Shown piece after piece: positions 1 through 7,172 of a stretch of DNA of 10,726 nt. Below the pieces are notes generated by a model. It was not told where the DNA came from and made no database searches. It saw only the letters and a list, made by a program, of their open reading frames with translations. This DNA is from Candidatus Babelota bacterium (lineage in GTDB: Bacteria > Babelota > Babeliae > Babelales > Babelaceae), in contig PRDV01000056.1 in NCBI GenBank assembly GCA_003174035.1, positions 1-10,726 on the forward strand, given 5' to 3'. Numbering within the stretch: the stretch's first letter is position 1; every line of letters begins with the position of its first letter. The position numbers were made by a program, and so were the translations under genes.

Positions 1-806
1 AATTTTATTTTTTTTGCCAGATCTGGGTATCTTTCTACGAGCCATTTCAATAGTACTAATTTTTTTCGCGTAGCCATATGGATAACCGTGCTTCCATCGC
101 GCCTAACTAGGGTAACAAGATCTGGGTGCTGACCAACCAACCATTTTACCATTTCAAAATGAGAATGGTCGACTGCGATATGAAGCACTGTAGCATTGTT
201 ATTATTAACCATGCGGATCAATTCTGGATAGCTAAAAGCCAACCATTGGACTAAGGCAAGGCTCCCTTCTTCAGCAGCAAAATGAAGCACTGTTGTACCA
301 TTTTTGCCTTGTTTTAGTATGAGCTGTGGACAGTGCCTTGCCAACCATTGAACACTAGCGAGAACCTTCCCTTGCGATCCCACAGAACGATCCCTATCAT
401 CAAAGATTCCTGGTAAATAATCATATGCATCAGCTAAAAAAAACATCGTTTTAAAATGTCCGTTACTTGCTGCTAGGTGAAACGCTGTGTATCCATAGAA
501 ATCAATTATGTTCATGAGATCAGGATGCTTTTTTATTAGAAATTGTACGATGTCAAAATATCCCTCAAACGCTGCTACATGCAAAATTGTAGCGCCTACA
601 TGATTGATACAGTAATAGGGAACACCTTCGTCCAATAAGGCTTTAAGTTGATCAATTTGTCCAGAACGCGCAGCATTAAATAGTTCGTTAATTTTCTGTT
701 GAACATACGATTCTTCGGTCAGCACCGGTTGCTCTGACGTTTTCTCCATCGCATACAGGTGAATGCCAAACATCATTATACTTATACATATTATTTTGTT
801 ATACAT
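1..806 (-). CDS. Exported ankyrin-repeat protein, N-terminal part (C-terminus beyond window)
   Basis: The frame is open from the ATG at 806-804 to the window edge, giving 268 complete codons and no stop. The product begins MYNKIICISIMMFGIHLYA then MEK, a Sec-type signal peptide with likely cleavage after A19. An N-terminal cap follows (about residues 39-66, with an ELFNAARSG motif), then ankyrin repeats of about 34 aa of the form G-x-T-V-L-H-x-A-A ... W-L-x-x-x-Y-P-D-L-V. Residues 128-155 form a PGIFDD-type insert inside the second repeat. The protein aligns almost without gaps with residues 1-265 of the next gene upstream; in the last 39 aligned residues 31 are identical by hand count. It is therefore a tandem paralogue. 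It starts 51 bp after the stop of the 1131-aa gene, on the same strand, so it is probably co-transcribed. The ribosome binding site is weak (GAG only). Role by family: protein-protein interaction scaffold. The target is unknown. Confidence 0.9.
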   Translation of the reverse strand, partial: MYNKIICISIMMFGIHLYAMEKTSEQPVLTEESYVQQKINELFNAARSGQIDQLKALLDEGVPYYCINHVGATILHVAAFEGYFDIVQFLIKKHPDLMNIIDFYGYTAFHLAASNGHFKTMFFLADAYDYLPGIFDDRDRSVGSQGKVLASVQWLARHCPQLILKQGKNGTTVLHFAAEEGSLALVQWLAFSYPELIRMVNNNNATVLHIAVDHSHFEMVKWLVGQHPDLVTLVRRDGSTVIHMATRKKLVLLKWLVERYPDLAKKIK

Positions 807-857
807 AGTATTCTCGCTTTACACTTTTTAAAATTTTCGCACAAGCTTCTATAACCC

Positions 858-3800
858 TCACTTCACGTTAGCTAACCAATGACAAATCTCAGCATGATTT
901 TTAGCCACCTCAAGTGCTGTCAAACCGCTCTTATTTGTCATTTTCAGTAAATGTGGAAATGTTTGTACTAACAATTGCACTACATCAAGCCTGTTCTTAT
1001 AAGCTGCTTCATGGAGAACCGTATTCCCATCCTTGTCAACCATTTTAACCAGACTTGGATAGGTATTGATAAGCCATTTCACCATTTCAAAGTACCCTTT
1101 TCTCCCAACAGCTAAATGCAGTATTGTTTTGCCGCTATGAGTAATCATCTTAAGAAGATCTGGATTGATCGATATAAACCACTCCAATACAACAATTTGC
1201 TTTGAATCGAGTGCATCATGAAGTACGGAAAAGCCATTGTTTGAAGTAATACTCATTAATTGTGGATATTCCTTACACAGCCATCTGGCTATCGGAAGAT
1301 GACCAGTTCGAGCTGCTTTATGAAGCACGGTCCCATGATCAGCCAGCTCGCATACAAGATCAGGATACGTATGTGCAATCCATTGAGCCATTTCAAGATC
1401 CCCTTTACCACATGCTCTATGAAGAATAGTCTCCCCCTCTAGAGCTCTAAGCCCAAAAGGTATTCCTTGTGCTATCGCCGCTTCAAGGCGCGCCCTATCT
1501 CCTGAGCTTACTGCATCAAAAAGTTCTGCTCCTTGCATCGGAGGTGTTACTTCTGTACCATGCTTTGTTAACCATTCTTTAACTTCCCCACTTGTTACAT
1601 CTGCTGCAGTTTTATCTGCGCAGTTCTTTCTATTGACTAAGTCTGGATATTCTTTTGTCAACCACTGTATCACCGCTAGTTGGCACATCTGGGCAGCAAA
1701 ATGCATTACCGTATTCCCATTTTCATCTTGTCTGCGGATGGTTTCCGGATAGCTCTTTGCCAACCATTGCACAACCGCTAGTTGCTTTTCGCTTGTCCCT
1801 CGACAGCCTAATTCTTGATCAAAAACTCCCGGTATTTCTTCATATTTATCAGCTAACCAAAGAACTGTTTTTAGACGCCCACTCTTAACTGCTACATGAA
1901 ACGCCGTATTTCCTTTTTTATCAACCATTTTCAAGAGATCTGGAAATATTTTTGCTAGCCACCGTACTGAATCACCAGCTGGGTGAGATGCTGCCGCGTG
2001 CAAAATAGTTGCCCCTGTTTCGTCACGCATGCTGTAATCAAAGCCTTTTGCCAAAAGTGCTTCAAGATGCGTCTTATTGTTAGACGATGCAGCAACAAAT
2101 AAGTCCTTTATTTCTTGCGCAACACCTTCCTTAATTTCAGATTTTACGCTTGAAGTCTGCGTTCCGAGAAAGAGCGCAATTTCTACATGTCCTTCTTGCA
2201 GAGCTATATCTAATGCGGTCATAGAATAGCAATCTTTTGCAGTTGCTATACTGGGATCTTTATCCACGAGTATTTTTACCATATAAAGACTCTTACACAT
2301 AACAGCTATATGCAGCGGAGTAGTTCCATCCTCTGTGCACATTTTCATTAAATCCGGATCTTTTTGTATAAGAGCTTCCATCTTTGCAATACTTTTTCCG
2401 CGAATCGCCTGATGCAGTGCGCTGCTCCTATCCCTATTCACCATTTTTACTAACTGCGGGAAATCTTTTAACAACCAATTCAGCATAGGAAAACCTCCAT
2501 AGAGAGCTGCTTCGTGGAGTACCGAATTTCCTTCATAGCACGTCATCATCGCCATAGCAGGATACTGCTTAACTAACCATTTTGCTATGTCAAGGCGATC
2601 GTATCTAACAGCTCTATGAAGCAGCGTAGCGTTATTGCTATCAACGATATTTTCCAGCGAAAAATATTCACTGGCTAGCCATTGCACGATTTCAAAATGG
2701 CCGTGTTCGACCGCTAGATGAAAAATCGTGCCCCGTTTCTTGTACTGCCTACGTACTAGTTGTGGAAACGATTTTGCCAACCATTGCACAATAGGTATCC
2801 GTCCTTTTATAACTGCTACATCCAGTGCGGAATTTCCGTCGTTATCGAATGTTTCTATTACATTCGTATACTTTTTTACCAACCATTGTACTAGGTCGAG
2901 ATGCCCATTTTCGGCGACCATATGGAGCAGCGTATAGCCATTTTTATCAATTATTTTCGTAAGATCTGAAAACTGCGTTGCCACCTGTTGCAAGAGAGTA
3001 AGGTCGCCTTCAATAACTGCTTTTTGTAAAAGAGGTACATCAGCTATATCTCGATATCCCTGGTACATTTCTTCTGTCGATAGATGTCCAAAAAGTTTCC
3101 GATCATCTGATCGTGCATCGCTCAATTCCTTTTTTTCTTTTCTAACAACGGCTTGAGTTGCAGGTATTCCTTGATCAATCGGGATTTGTAATAATTTCAT
3201 CATGTGCTGGCGTCCTGCTTGCTTGATTATATCTGCCGCCGTCATGCTATTGTTATTCTTTTTATGCACGAGACGAGGATATTTTTCCATCAGCCATCGC
3301 ATCATGTCAGCATAATTTTGACGAGCCGCTATATGAAGAACAGTATCGCCCTCTTTGTTGGTTATTTCTATGAGATTTGGATATCTTTCTGCTAGCCATT
3401 TGATAGAACCAAACTTTCCTGCAAGAGCCGCCTCATGAAATACGGTATTGCCATCAAATTTTATTTTTGTCCCTAAATCAGGGTATCTTTCTACCAGCCA
3501 TTTCAATAGTACCGAAGTTCTACGAGCAGCCATATGAATAACCGTGCTTCCGTCCCACCTAACTAGTGCCACCAAATCCGGGCACTGATCAACCAACCAT
3601 GTTACCATTTTAAAATTATAGTGCTCGATTGCGGTATGCAGAACGGTAACATTGTTCTCATTAACCACGCTCTTGAGTTCTGGATGGTAAAAAACCAGCC
3701 AATCCACGAGCTTAAGTTTTCCTAACTCAACAGCAATGTGAAGTAAGGTGTTGCCATGATATCTGTGTTGTATGAGCTCTGGAAAATGCCCTGCCAACCA

Positions 3801-4253
3801 CCAGACAGTTGCTAAAAGCTTTCCGTCCGATCCTAGAGAACCATCTCTGTCATCAAAGATTCCCGGTACAAGTACATACTGATCAGCCAACCAGAACATT
3901 GTTTTAAATTGTCCTTTAACTGCTGCTCTATGAAAAGCAGTATACCCATCGACATCAATTACATTCAACAGATCAGGATAGTGTTGTACTAACCATTGCA
4001 CAACTTCCATGTTTCCCCCAGCAACAGCTGCATGCAAAATTGTAGCACCAAAACGATTGCGACAATTGTGCGGGATACCACTTTCCAACAAAATTTTCAC
4101 TCGATCCGGCCTCTGAGACCCTGCAGTCTGAAATAACTCCTTAATCGCTTGTGGAGAGATTTCACGAGATTCTGTAGGTACTTTTTCTGCTGTTTTCTCC
4201 ATAGCATACATGCTTGTGGCACATACAATTATACTCATGATTTTATAAAGCAT
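858..4253 (-). CDS. Giant exported ankyrin-repeat protein (1131 aa)
   Basis: Residues 1-17 form a signal peptide (hydrophobic core IMSIIVCATSM, cleavage after A17, then MEKT). The rest is roughly 25 ankyrin repeats of about 34 aa. The pattern is D/N-G-x-T-V-L-H-x-A-A-x-x-G-x-x-x-x-V-x-W-L-x-x-x-Y-P-D-L-V. It differs from the canonical repeat: V or I replaces P in TPLH, and W-L...YPDL replaces LLLxxGAdvN. Repeats come in blocks: about 37-358, 402-698, 715-900 and 905-1131. Charged linkers separate them, and an N-cap of the type (I/A)-x-E-L-F-x-A-A recurs at 37-64, 715-742 and 909-935. Acidic PGxFD inserts occur at 125-152 and 803-831. AAGGA precedes the ATG by 4 nt and supports this start. The gene lies 95 bp after the 701-aa gene. 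Ankyrin arrays bind proteins; in intracellular bacteria they often act on host proteins, but the target here is unknown. The repeat class is certain, the function is not. Confidence 0.95.
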   Translation of the reverse strand: MLYKIMSIIVCATSMYAMEKTAEKVPTESREISPQAIKELFQTAGSQRPDRVKILLESGIPHNCRNRFGATILHAAVAGGNMEVVQWLVQHYPDLLNVIDVDGYTAFHRAAVKGQFKTMFWLADQYVLVPGIFDDRDGSLGSDGKLLATVWWLAGHFPELIQHRYHGNTLLHIAVELGKLKLVDWLVFYHPELKSVVNENNVTVLHTAIEHYNFKMVTWLVDQCPDLVALVRWDGSTVIHMAARRTSVLLKWLVERYPDLGTKIKFDGNTVFHEAALAGKFGSIKWLAERYPNLIEITNKEGDTVLHIAARQNYADMMRWLMEKYPRLVHKKNNNSMTAADIIKQAGRQHMMKLLQIPIDQGIPATQAVVRKEKKELSDARSDDRKLFGHLSTEEMYQGYRDIADVPLLQKAVIEGDLTLLQQVATQFSDLTKIIDKNGYTLLHMVAENGHLDLVQWLVKKYTNVIETFDNDGNSALDVAVIKGRIPIVQWLAKSFPQLVRRQYKKRGTIFHLAVEHGHFEIVQWLASEYFSLENIVDSNNATLLHRAVRYDRLDIAKWLVKQYPAMAMMTCYEGNSVLHEAALYGGFPMLNWLLKDFPQLVKMVNRDRSSALHQAIRGKSIAKMEALIQKDPDLMKMCTEDGTTPLHIAVMCKSLYMVKILVDKDPSIATAKDCYSMTALDIALQEGHVEIALFLGTQTSSVKSEIKEGVAQEIKDLFVAASSNNKTHLEALLAKGFDYSMRDETGATILHAAASHPAGDSVRWLAKIFPDLLKMVDKKGNTAFHVAVKSGRLKTVLWLADKYEEIPGVFDQELGCRGTSEKQLAVVQWLAKSYPETIRRQDENGNTVMHFAAQMCQLAVIQWLTKEYPDLVNRKNCADKTAADVTSGEVKEWLTKHGTEVTPPMQGAELFDAVSSGDRARLEAAIAQGIPFGLRALEGETILHRACGKGDLEMAQWIAHTYPDLVCELADHGTVLHKAARTGHLPIARWLCKEYPQLMSITSNNGFSVLHDALDSKQIVVLEWFISINPDLLKMITHSGKTILHLAVGRKGYFEMVKWLINTYPSLVKMVDKDGNTVLHEAAYKNRLDVVQLLVQTFPHLLKMTNKSGLTALEVAKNHAEICHWLANVK
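3459..4253 (-). repeat. Tandem gene-segment duplication (partner copy at 3-806)
   Basis: The first 265 codons of the 1131-aa gene correspond nearly codon for codon to the truncated gene at the window start. The DNA itself still matches in long runs, for example around 3480-3530 against 20-75, and the copies share an ATACTATG start context. Identity is highest toward the left end (STVIHMA...LLKWLVERYPDL) and lower near the signal peptides. This suggests either partial gene conversion or selection on the repeats. Confidence 0.85.
3798..3881 (-). other. PGIFDD insert within ankyrin repeat (copy in block 1 of the 1131-aa protein)
   Basis: Encodes residues 125-152. After a WLADQY helix the chain runs through PGIFDDRDGSLGSDGK before another helix resuming with WWLA. 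Equivalent inserts occur at 1761-1847 (residues 803-831, PGVFDQELGCRGTSEK) and at 342-425 (PGIFDDRDRSVGSQGK). In each case the insert is in the second repeat after an N-cap. Confidence 0.8.
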
Positions 4254-4348
4254 AGTATCCTTAATGTAAGATTAACTGTTATTCCCAAAATCTATTGAGC
4301 CGAGAAGAAGTTCTTCTTTACAACCCATTCTACCGATCTTCTCTGGTT

Positions 4349-6454
4349 TTATCTTAAGGGGTAATGCTTACCCAACCAGTTACCAATTTCAGCACGTCGT
4401 TGTACAAGCGCTCTATGCAGTGCGGTACACCCTGCCTTATCTGCTATCGCTACTAGATCTGGGTATGTTTCCGCTAACCATCTCACCATCGTAAAAAAAT
4501 TGAGCTCAACCGCCCTATGAAGCACTGTACTGCCATCATGACTTACCATCATTACTAATTCTGGATATGCTGTCACCAGCAACTCAACTAACGGAATACT
4601 ATAGGCAAGGATTGCCTCATGGAGTACGGTGCTCCCATCAGGCAGAGCCATTTTTACCAACTGTGGACATTGTTCCATAAGCCATGCCACCATAGGAAGA
4701 TCACCGTTACGAGCCGCTATATGGAGTATAGAACTTCCATCTTGACAAACCCTGATCGCTGCCTCCGGATAACTCGTAACCAACCATTGTACGATATCAA
4801 AACGGTCATGTTCCGCTGCACGGTGTACTGCTGTAAAACCATCCAGAGACGACCTCACTAATGCAGGGTATCTTACCGCTAACCATTTCATTGTATGAAG
4901 ATTTCCCTTTTGGGCTGCCTCATGAAATAGCGTCAAACACTCGTTATCAACCGTGGGCAGTTCCTTTTCGCTTTTTTCAAGAATTTTGCCTTCTAACCAT
5001 GCTGCAATTTTAACCTTTCCCGACCGTCTTGCGCTCTGAGCAGGAGTCCTCCCAAGGTGGTCTAGTTCAGTCAAAAGATCAGGACATACTTCTATTAAAC
5101 ATTCTATTATCGGAAGCTTCCCTAGAGGGATCGCCATATGAAGCGCAGTAATTCCATCTTTGCTAGCCTTCCTTGCAAGGTCTGGATACCGCTCTGCTAG
5201 CCATCGCACTAACGTACTAGCTCCTTGCTGAACAGCCTCATGAATCACGGTATTACCATTATGCTTAACCATGGTAACTAGACTAGGACACTGCTCAACG
5301 AGCCATTGCACCATAGCAATACCACCTTTACGGACAGCAATATGGAGCACCGTGCTGCCATCTTGATGAACCATGGTAAGGAGATGCGGATAGTTACTAC
5401 TCAGCCACTTTACTACCTCGAAACGACCGTGGTCAGCTGCTCGATGAAGAACGGTAGCTCCGACTTTATCAACTATATTGACTGATGCTGGCTGCTTTTT
5501 TACCAACCATTGCAAGAGTTCAAGATTCCCTACCTGAGCTGCCATATGCATTCCATTAGGGCCTCCTTCACTTCTTGTCACGAGATCAGGATATTCATGC
5601 GCAAGCCATTGTATCATCTGTTTATTCTTTGATGAAAGCGCAGCATGAAAAATAGTAATACTATTTTGAGTTGTTTCATGCATCAAAAACGGATAGCTAT
5701 GTGCAAGCCACTTGAGCACTTCCCATTGACCTTCACGTGCTGCAACATGAAGAATTGGAGTTCCCTGCTTATCGACTTTAGTGACCAAATCACGAAAATT
5801 GGTTGCCAACCAGGCAACTATCCCGAGATTTCCGCTTGCAGCCGCTCTATGTAATACAGTATAACGAGTATCATCAACCATCCTAATCAATACAGGATTC
5901 AAAATGAGCTTTTTCCCTTGCAGAATAAGCTCTATGCTCGCAATCACCCGTTCGTGAACCATGTGTACTAAATGGGGATAATAAGTAATTAACCAACGCG
6001 CAACTCTTTCTTGCCTTTTGTTCACTGCCATTTCAAGTACGGTAAGATTATAGCGATTTACCTTGTCAATTAGTTGTGGATATTCTTTTGACAAAAATCC
6101 CACGATAGCAAGACTGCCCCCAGCAGCCGCTGCATGAAGTATTGTATCTCCATTTTGCTGCACCATAAAAACGAGATCAGGAAGCTCTTGAACGAGCCAC
6201 TTGACTATTTCAAGATGCCCACAATAGGCAGCTATATGCAAAAGAGTAGATCCTTTTGAATTGCGAGCTTTAAAATAGTCTCTATTACCCGGTAATAGCA
6301 CTTGAAGATGATCTAGATCTCCAAGATAGGTGATCTCAAACAAATCACTGACCGCTTGACGAGTTTCTTGGGATGCTATGGCGGGACTTTGTACTGTTTT
6401 TTCCATACCGAATATGTTCATTCCACAAAGCAGTATTATTATTACGTATTTCAT
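4349..6454 (-). CDS. Exported ankyrin-repeat protein (701 aa)
   Basis: This is the first gene of the minus-strand ankyrin cluster. Residues 1-16 (KYVIIILLC core, ending IFG) form a signal peptide, followed by MEKT as in its neighbours. A cap of the SDLFEITYLGDLDHL type lies at about 34-62. About 17-18 ankyrin repeats follow, from residue 68 to the C-terminus, with consensus DGSTVLHxAA...VxWLxxxYPDLVxMV. Residues 168-194 break the periodicity and look like a degenerate repeat. A short charged linker (about 489-504, EKSEKELP) separates a C-terminal group of six repeats. Unlike the other two ankyrin genes, it has no PGIFDD insert in its second repeat. The start is supported by TGAGGATCC just before the ATG (GAGG, 5-nt spacing). 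The expected location is periplasm, envelope or secreted. The fold is predicted as an extended alpha-solenoid for protein binding; the partner is unknown. Confidence 0.95.
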   Translation of the reverse strand: MKYVIIILLCGMNIFGMEKTVQSPAIASQETRQAVSDLFEITYLGDLDHLQVLLPGNRDYFKARNSKGSTLLHIAAYCGHLEIVKWLVQELPDLVFMVQQNGDTILHAAAAGGSLAIVGFLSKEYPQLIDKVNRYNLTVLEMAVNKRQERVARWLITYYPHLVHMVHERVIASIELILQGKKLILNPVLIRMVDDTRYTVLHRAAASGNLGIVAWLATNFRDLVTKVDKQGTPILHVAAREGQWEVLKWLAHSYPFLMHETTQNSITIFHAALSSKNKQMIQWLAHEYPDLVTRSEGGPNGMHMAAQVGNLELLQWLVKKQPASVNIVDKVGATVLHRAADHGRFEVVKWLSSNYPHLLTMVHQDGSTVLHIAVRKGGIAMVQWLVEQCPSLVTMVKHNGNTVIHEAVQQGASTLVRWLAERYPDLARKASKDGITALHMAIPLGKLPIIECLIEVCPDLLTELDHLGRTPAQSARRSGKVKIAAWLEGKILEKSEKELPTVDNECLTLFHEAAQKGNLHTMKWLAVRYPALVRSSLDGFTAVHRAAEHDRFDIVQWLVTSYPEAAIRVCQDGSSILHIAARNGDLPMVAWLMEQCPQLVKMALPDGSTVLHEAILAYSIPLVELLVTAYPELVMMVSHDGSTVLHRAVELNFFTMVRWLAETYPDLVAIADKAGCTALHRALVQRRAEIGNWLGKHYPLR

Positions 6455-6562
6455 TGGATCCTCATTGAAAATAAGCGCTCAATTTTTAGACATTGGATTT
6501 CAACAATCCTCATTATCCGTATACATGAATTGTCGAATATGCTGTTGCGCTCAGGCAGCATC

Positions 6563-6583
6563 TGCAAAAATAGCGTTTTTGCA
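6563..6583. promoter_or_regulatory. Inverted repeat in the leader of the ankyrin cluster
   Basis: Perfect 8-bp inverted repeat TGCAAAAA-TAGCG-TTTTTGCA. It lies in the leader about 110 bp upstream of the 701-aa start. With an AT-rich stem and no following T-run it looks more like a protein-binding site or a weak RNA hairpin than a terminator. Confidence 0.4.
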
Positions 6584-6680
6584 TCCTTGACACTATGCAA
6601 AGGGTTCCATAAACCGCTTTAAAGATAGTACAAGATAGATAGCAAAGCAACCACTCTTTTATTTCATTTAATCATATAAA

Positions 6681-6709
6681 ATTTTATTAGCAAAACCAGT
6701 TTTTGTCAA
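6681..6709 (-). promoter_or_regulatory. Sigma70-like promoter for the ankyrin cluster
   Basis: On the minus strand a perfect -35 TTGACA (6709-6704) is followed by a 17-bp spacer and a -10 TAAAAT (6686-6681, five of six consensus bases). The spacer contains the short inverted repeat AAAAC-CA-GTTTT (6692-6703). Transcription would start near 6674, leaving a leader of about 220 nt before the 701-aa gene. The two downstream ankyrin genes follow at 95 and 51 bp with no evident terminator, so one transcript may cover all three. Confidence 0.6.
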
Positions 6710-6765
6710 CCTCTTGAAGTTATATTGCTTATTATGTAATTATATTTGCGGTTGGCGCGCAGGAA

Positions 6766-6785
6766 TGTGGTACAAAATTACCACA
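6766..6785. promoter_or_regulatory. Operator-like inverted repeat TGTGGTA-N6-TACCACA
   Basis: Perfect 7-bp arms around a 6-nt centre, about 30 bp upstream of the -35 box at 6817. The hexamer AATTAC recurs at 6776-6781, 6795-6800 and 6808-6813, the last inside the palindrome GTAATTAC (6806-6813). Together they look like a cluster of regulator half-sites. The regulator is not identified. Confidence 0.4.
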
Positions 6786-6816
6786 GCCCGGGTGAATTAC
6801 CGCGAGTAATTACTAT

Positions 6817-6846
6817 TTTACAGCGAGCCCCTCGTTATGATATACT
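6817..6846 (+). promoter_or_regulatory. Promoter for the 45-codon ORF
   Basis: TTTACA (6817-6822), an 18-bp spacer and TATACT (6841-6846). The spacer contains the inverted repeat CGAG-CCC-CTCG (6824-6834), positioned where a repressor would block polymerase. The predicted start near 6853 leaves a leader of about 57 nt before the ATG at 6910. Confidence 0.5.
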
Positions 6847-6909
6847 TCTTCCTGAAACAACAAAGTAAAAAAATCACTCTTTTACTTAAGGGGTTGCTCG
6901 GAGGATTAT

Positions 6910-7047
6910 ATGAAAGTTAATCATTGTCTATTGCATGAGCATATCCCTAACCAGGAAACCGAATTGGCTTTGAAAGAAGCTGAAACCGGCGAGAATTTTA
7001 CAAGATTTAAAACATTTACTGATTTTTGTAAAAAATTTGGCCTATAA
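6910..7047 (+). CDS. Small RelB/DinJ-like antitoxin remnant (45 aa)
   Basis: A short ORF beginning MKVNHCLLHEHIPN and ending DFCKKFGL, stop TAA. GGAGG at 6900-6904 lies 5 nt before the ATG, a good Shine-Dalgarno sequence, and a promoter lies upstream. The pattern H-I-P-N-Q-E-T-x-x-A-L-K-E-A-E-T-G-E-N-F-x-R-F, then a short hydrophobic helix, resembles the second half of RelB/DinJ antitoxins (IPNAET...A...EA..G..L.RF...). That half wraps the cognate toxin. The N-terminal ribbon-helix-helix, which normally binds the operator, is absent, and an in-frame stop at 6853-6855 rules out a longer ORF. No intact toxin gene follows; a GC-rich island does. It could be a decayed module, a free toxin-neutralising peptide or an unrelated small protein. 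The family call comes from pattern memory only. Confidence 0.5.
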   Translation: MKVNHCLLHEHIPNQETELALKEAETGENFTRFKTFTDFCKKFGL

Positions 7048-7104
7048 ATCCTAGAATTTATCGTCTGGGACCCTGTGAAAAAGTGCCTCCTGGCAAGGGC
7101 CTCT

Positions 7105-7129
7105 CCGCGGGCCCTTTGCAAACCCGCGG
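7105..7129. other. Hairpin 1 of the GC island
   Basis: CCGCGGG (7105-7111) pairs with CCCGCGG (7123-7129) around an 11-nt loop that itself contains the palindrome TTTGCAAA. No T-run follows (CCATGGGG comes next), so it is not a standard intrinsic terminator. Confidence 0.6.
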
Positions 7130-7172
7130 CCATGGGGATTCCCCCCTGGTACCCCCTTTCCACACTGAACTC

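Larger units (their letters stand above)
6455..6909. other. Divergent intergenic regulatory region
   Basis: This stretch of about 455 bp separates the leftward ankyrin cluster from the rightward genes. I see no convincing gene in it; its ORFs have no Shine-Dalgarno sequence and no recognisable product. It holds the two outward-facing promoters, an 8-bp inverted repeat at 6563-6583, a 7-bp inverted repeat TGTGGTA-N6-TACCACA at 6766-6785, and three copies of AATTAC (6776, 6795, 6808). Confidence 0.6.

Noticed and set aside
4304..4346. GAGAAG/CTTCTC complementarity between the 701-aa and 1131-aa genes as a terminator
   Set aside because: The arms are short with a bulge and distant from each other, and no T-run follows on the minus strand; read-through seems more likely.
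1260..5854. Several plus-strand ORFs of 60-80 codons within the ankyrin genes
   Set aside because: They are antisense shadows of the repeats: their products echo one another because the underlying repeats do, and none has a credible ribosome binding site.
6563..6583. TGCAAAAA-TAGCG-TTTTTGCA as an intrinsic terminator
   Set aside because: The stem is AT-rich, no T-tract follows the stem on either strand, and it lies between a promoter and the gene it serves.
7051..7083. LEFIVWDPVKK reading just after the small ORF, reminiscent of BrnT-type toxin starts
   Set aside because: The resemblance covers a few residues only, there is no start codon, the rest of the frame lacks BrnT features, and BrnT normally precedes its antitoxin.
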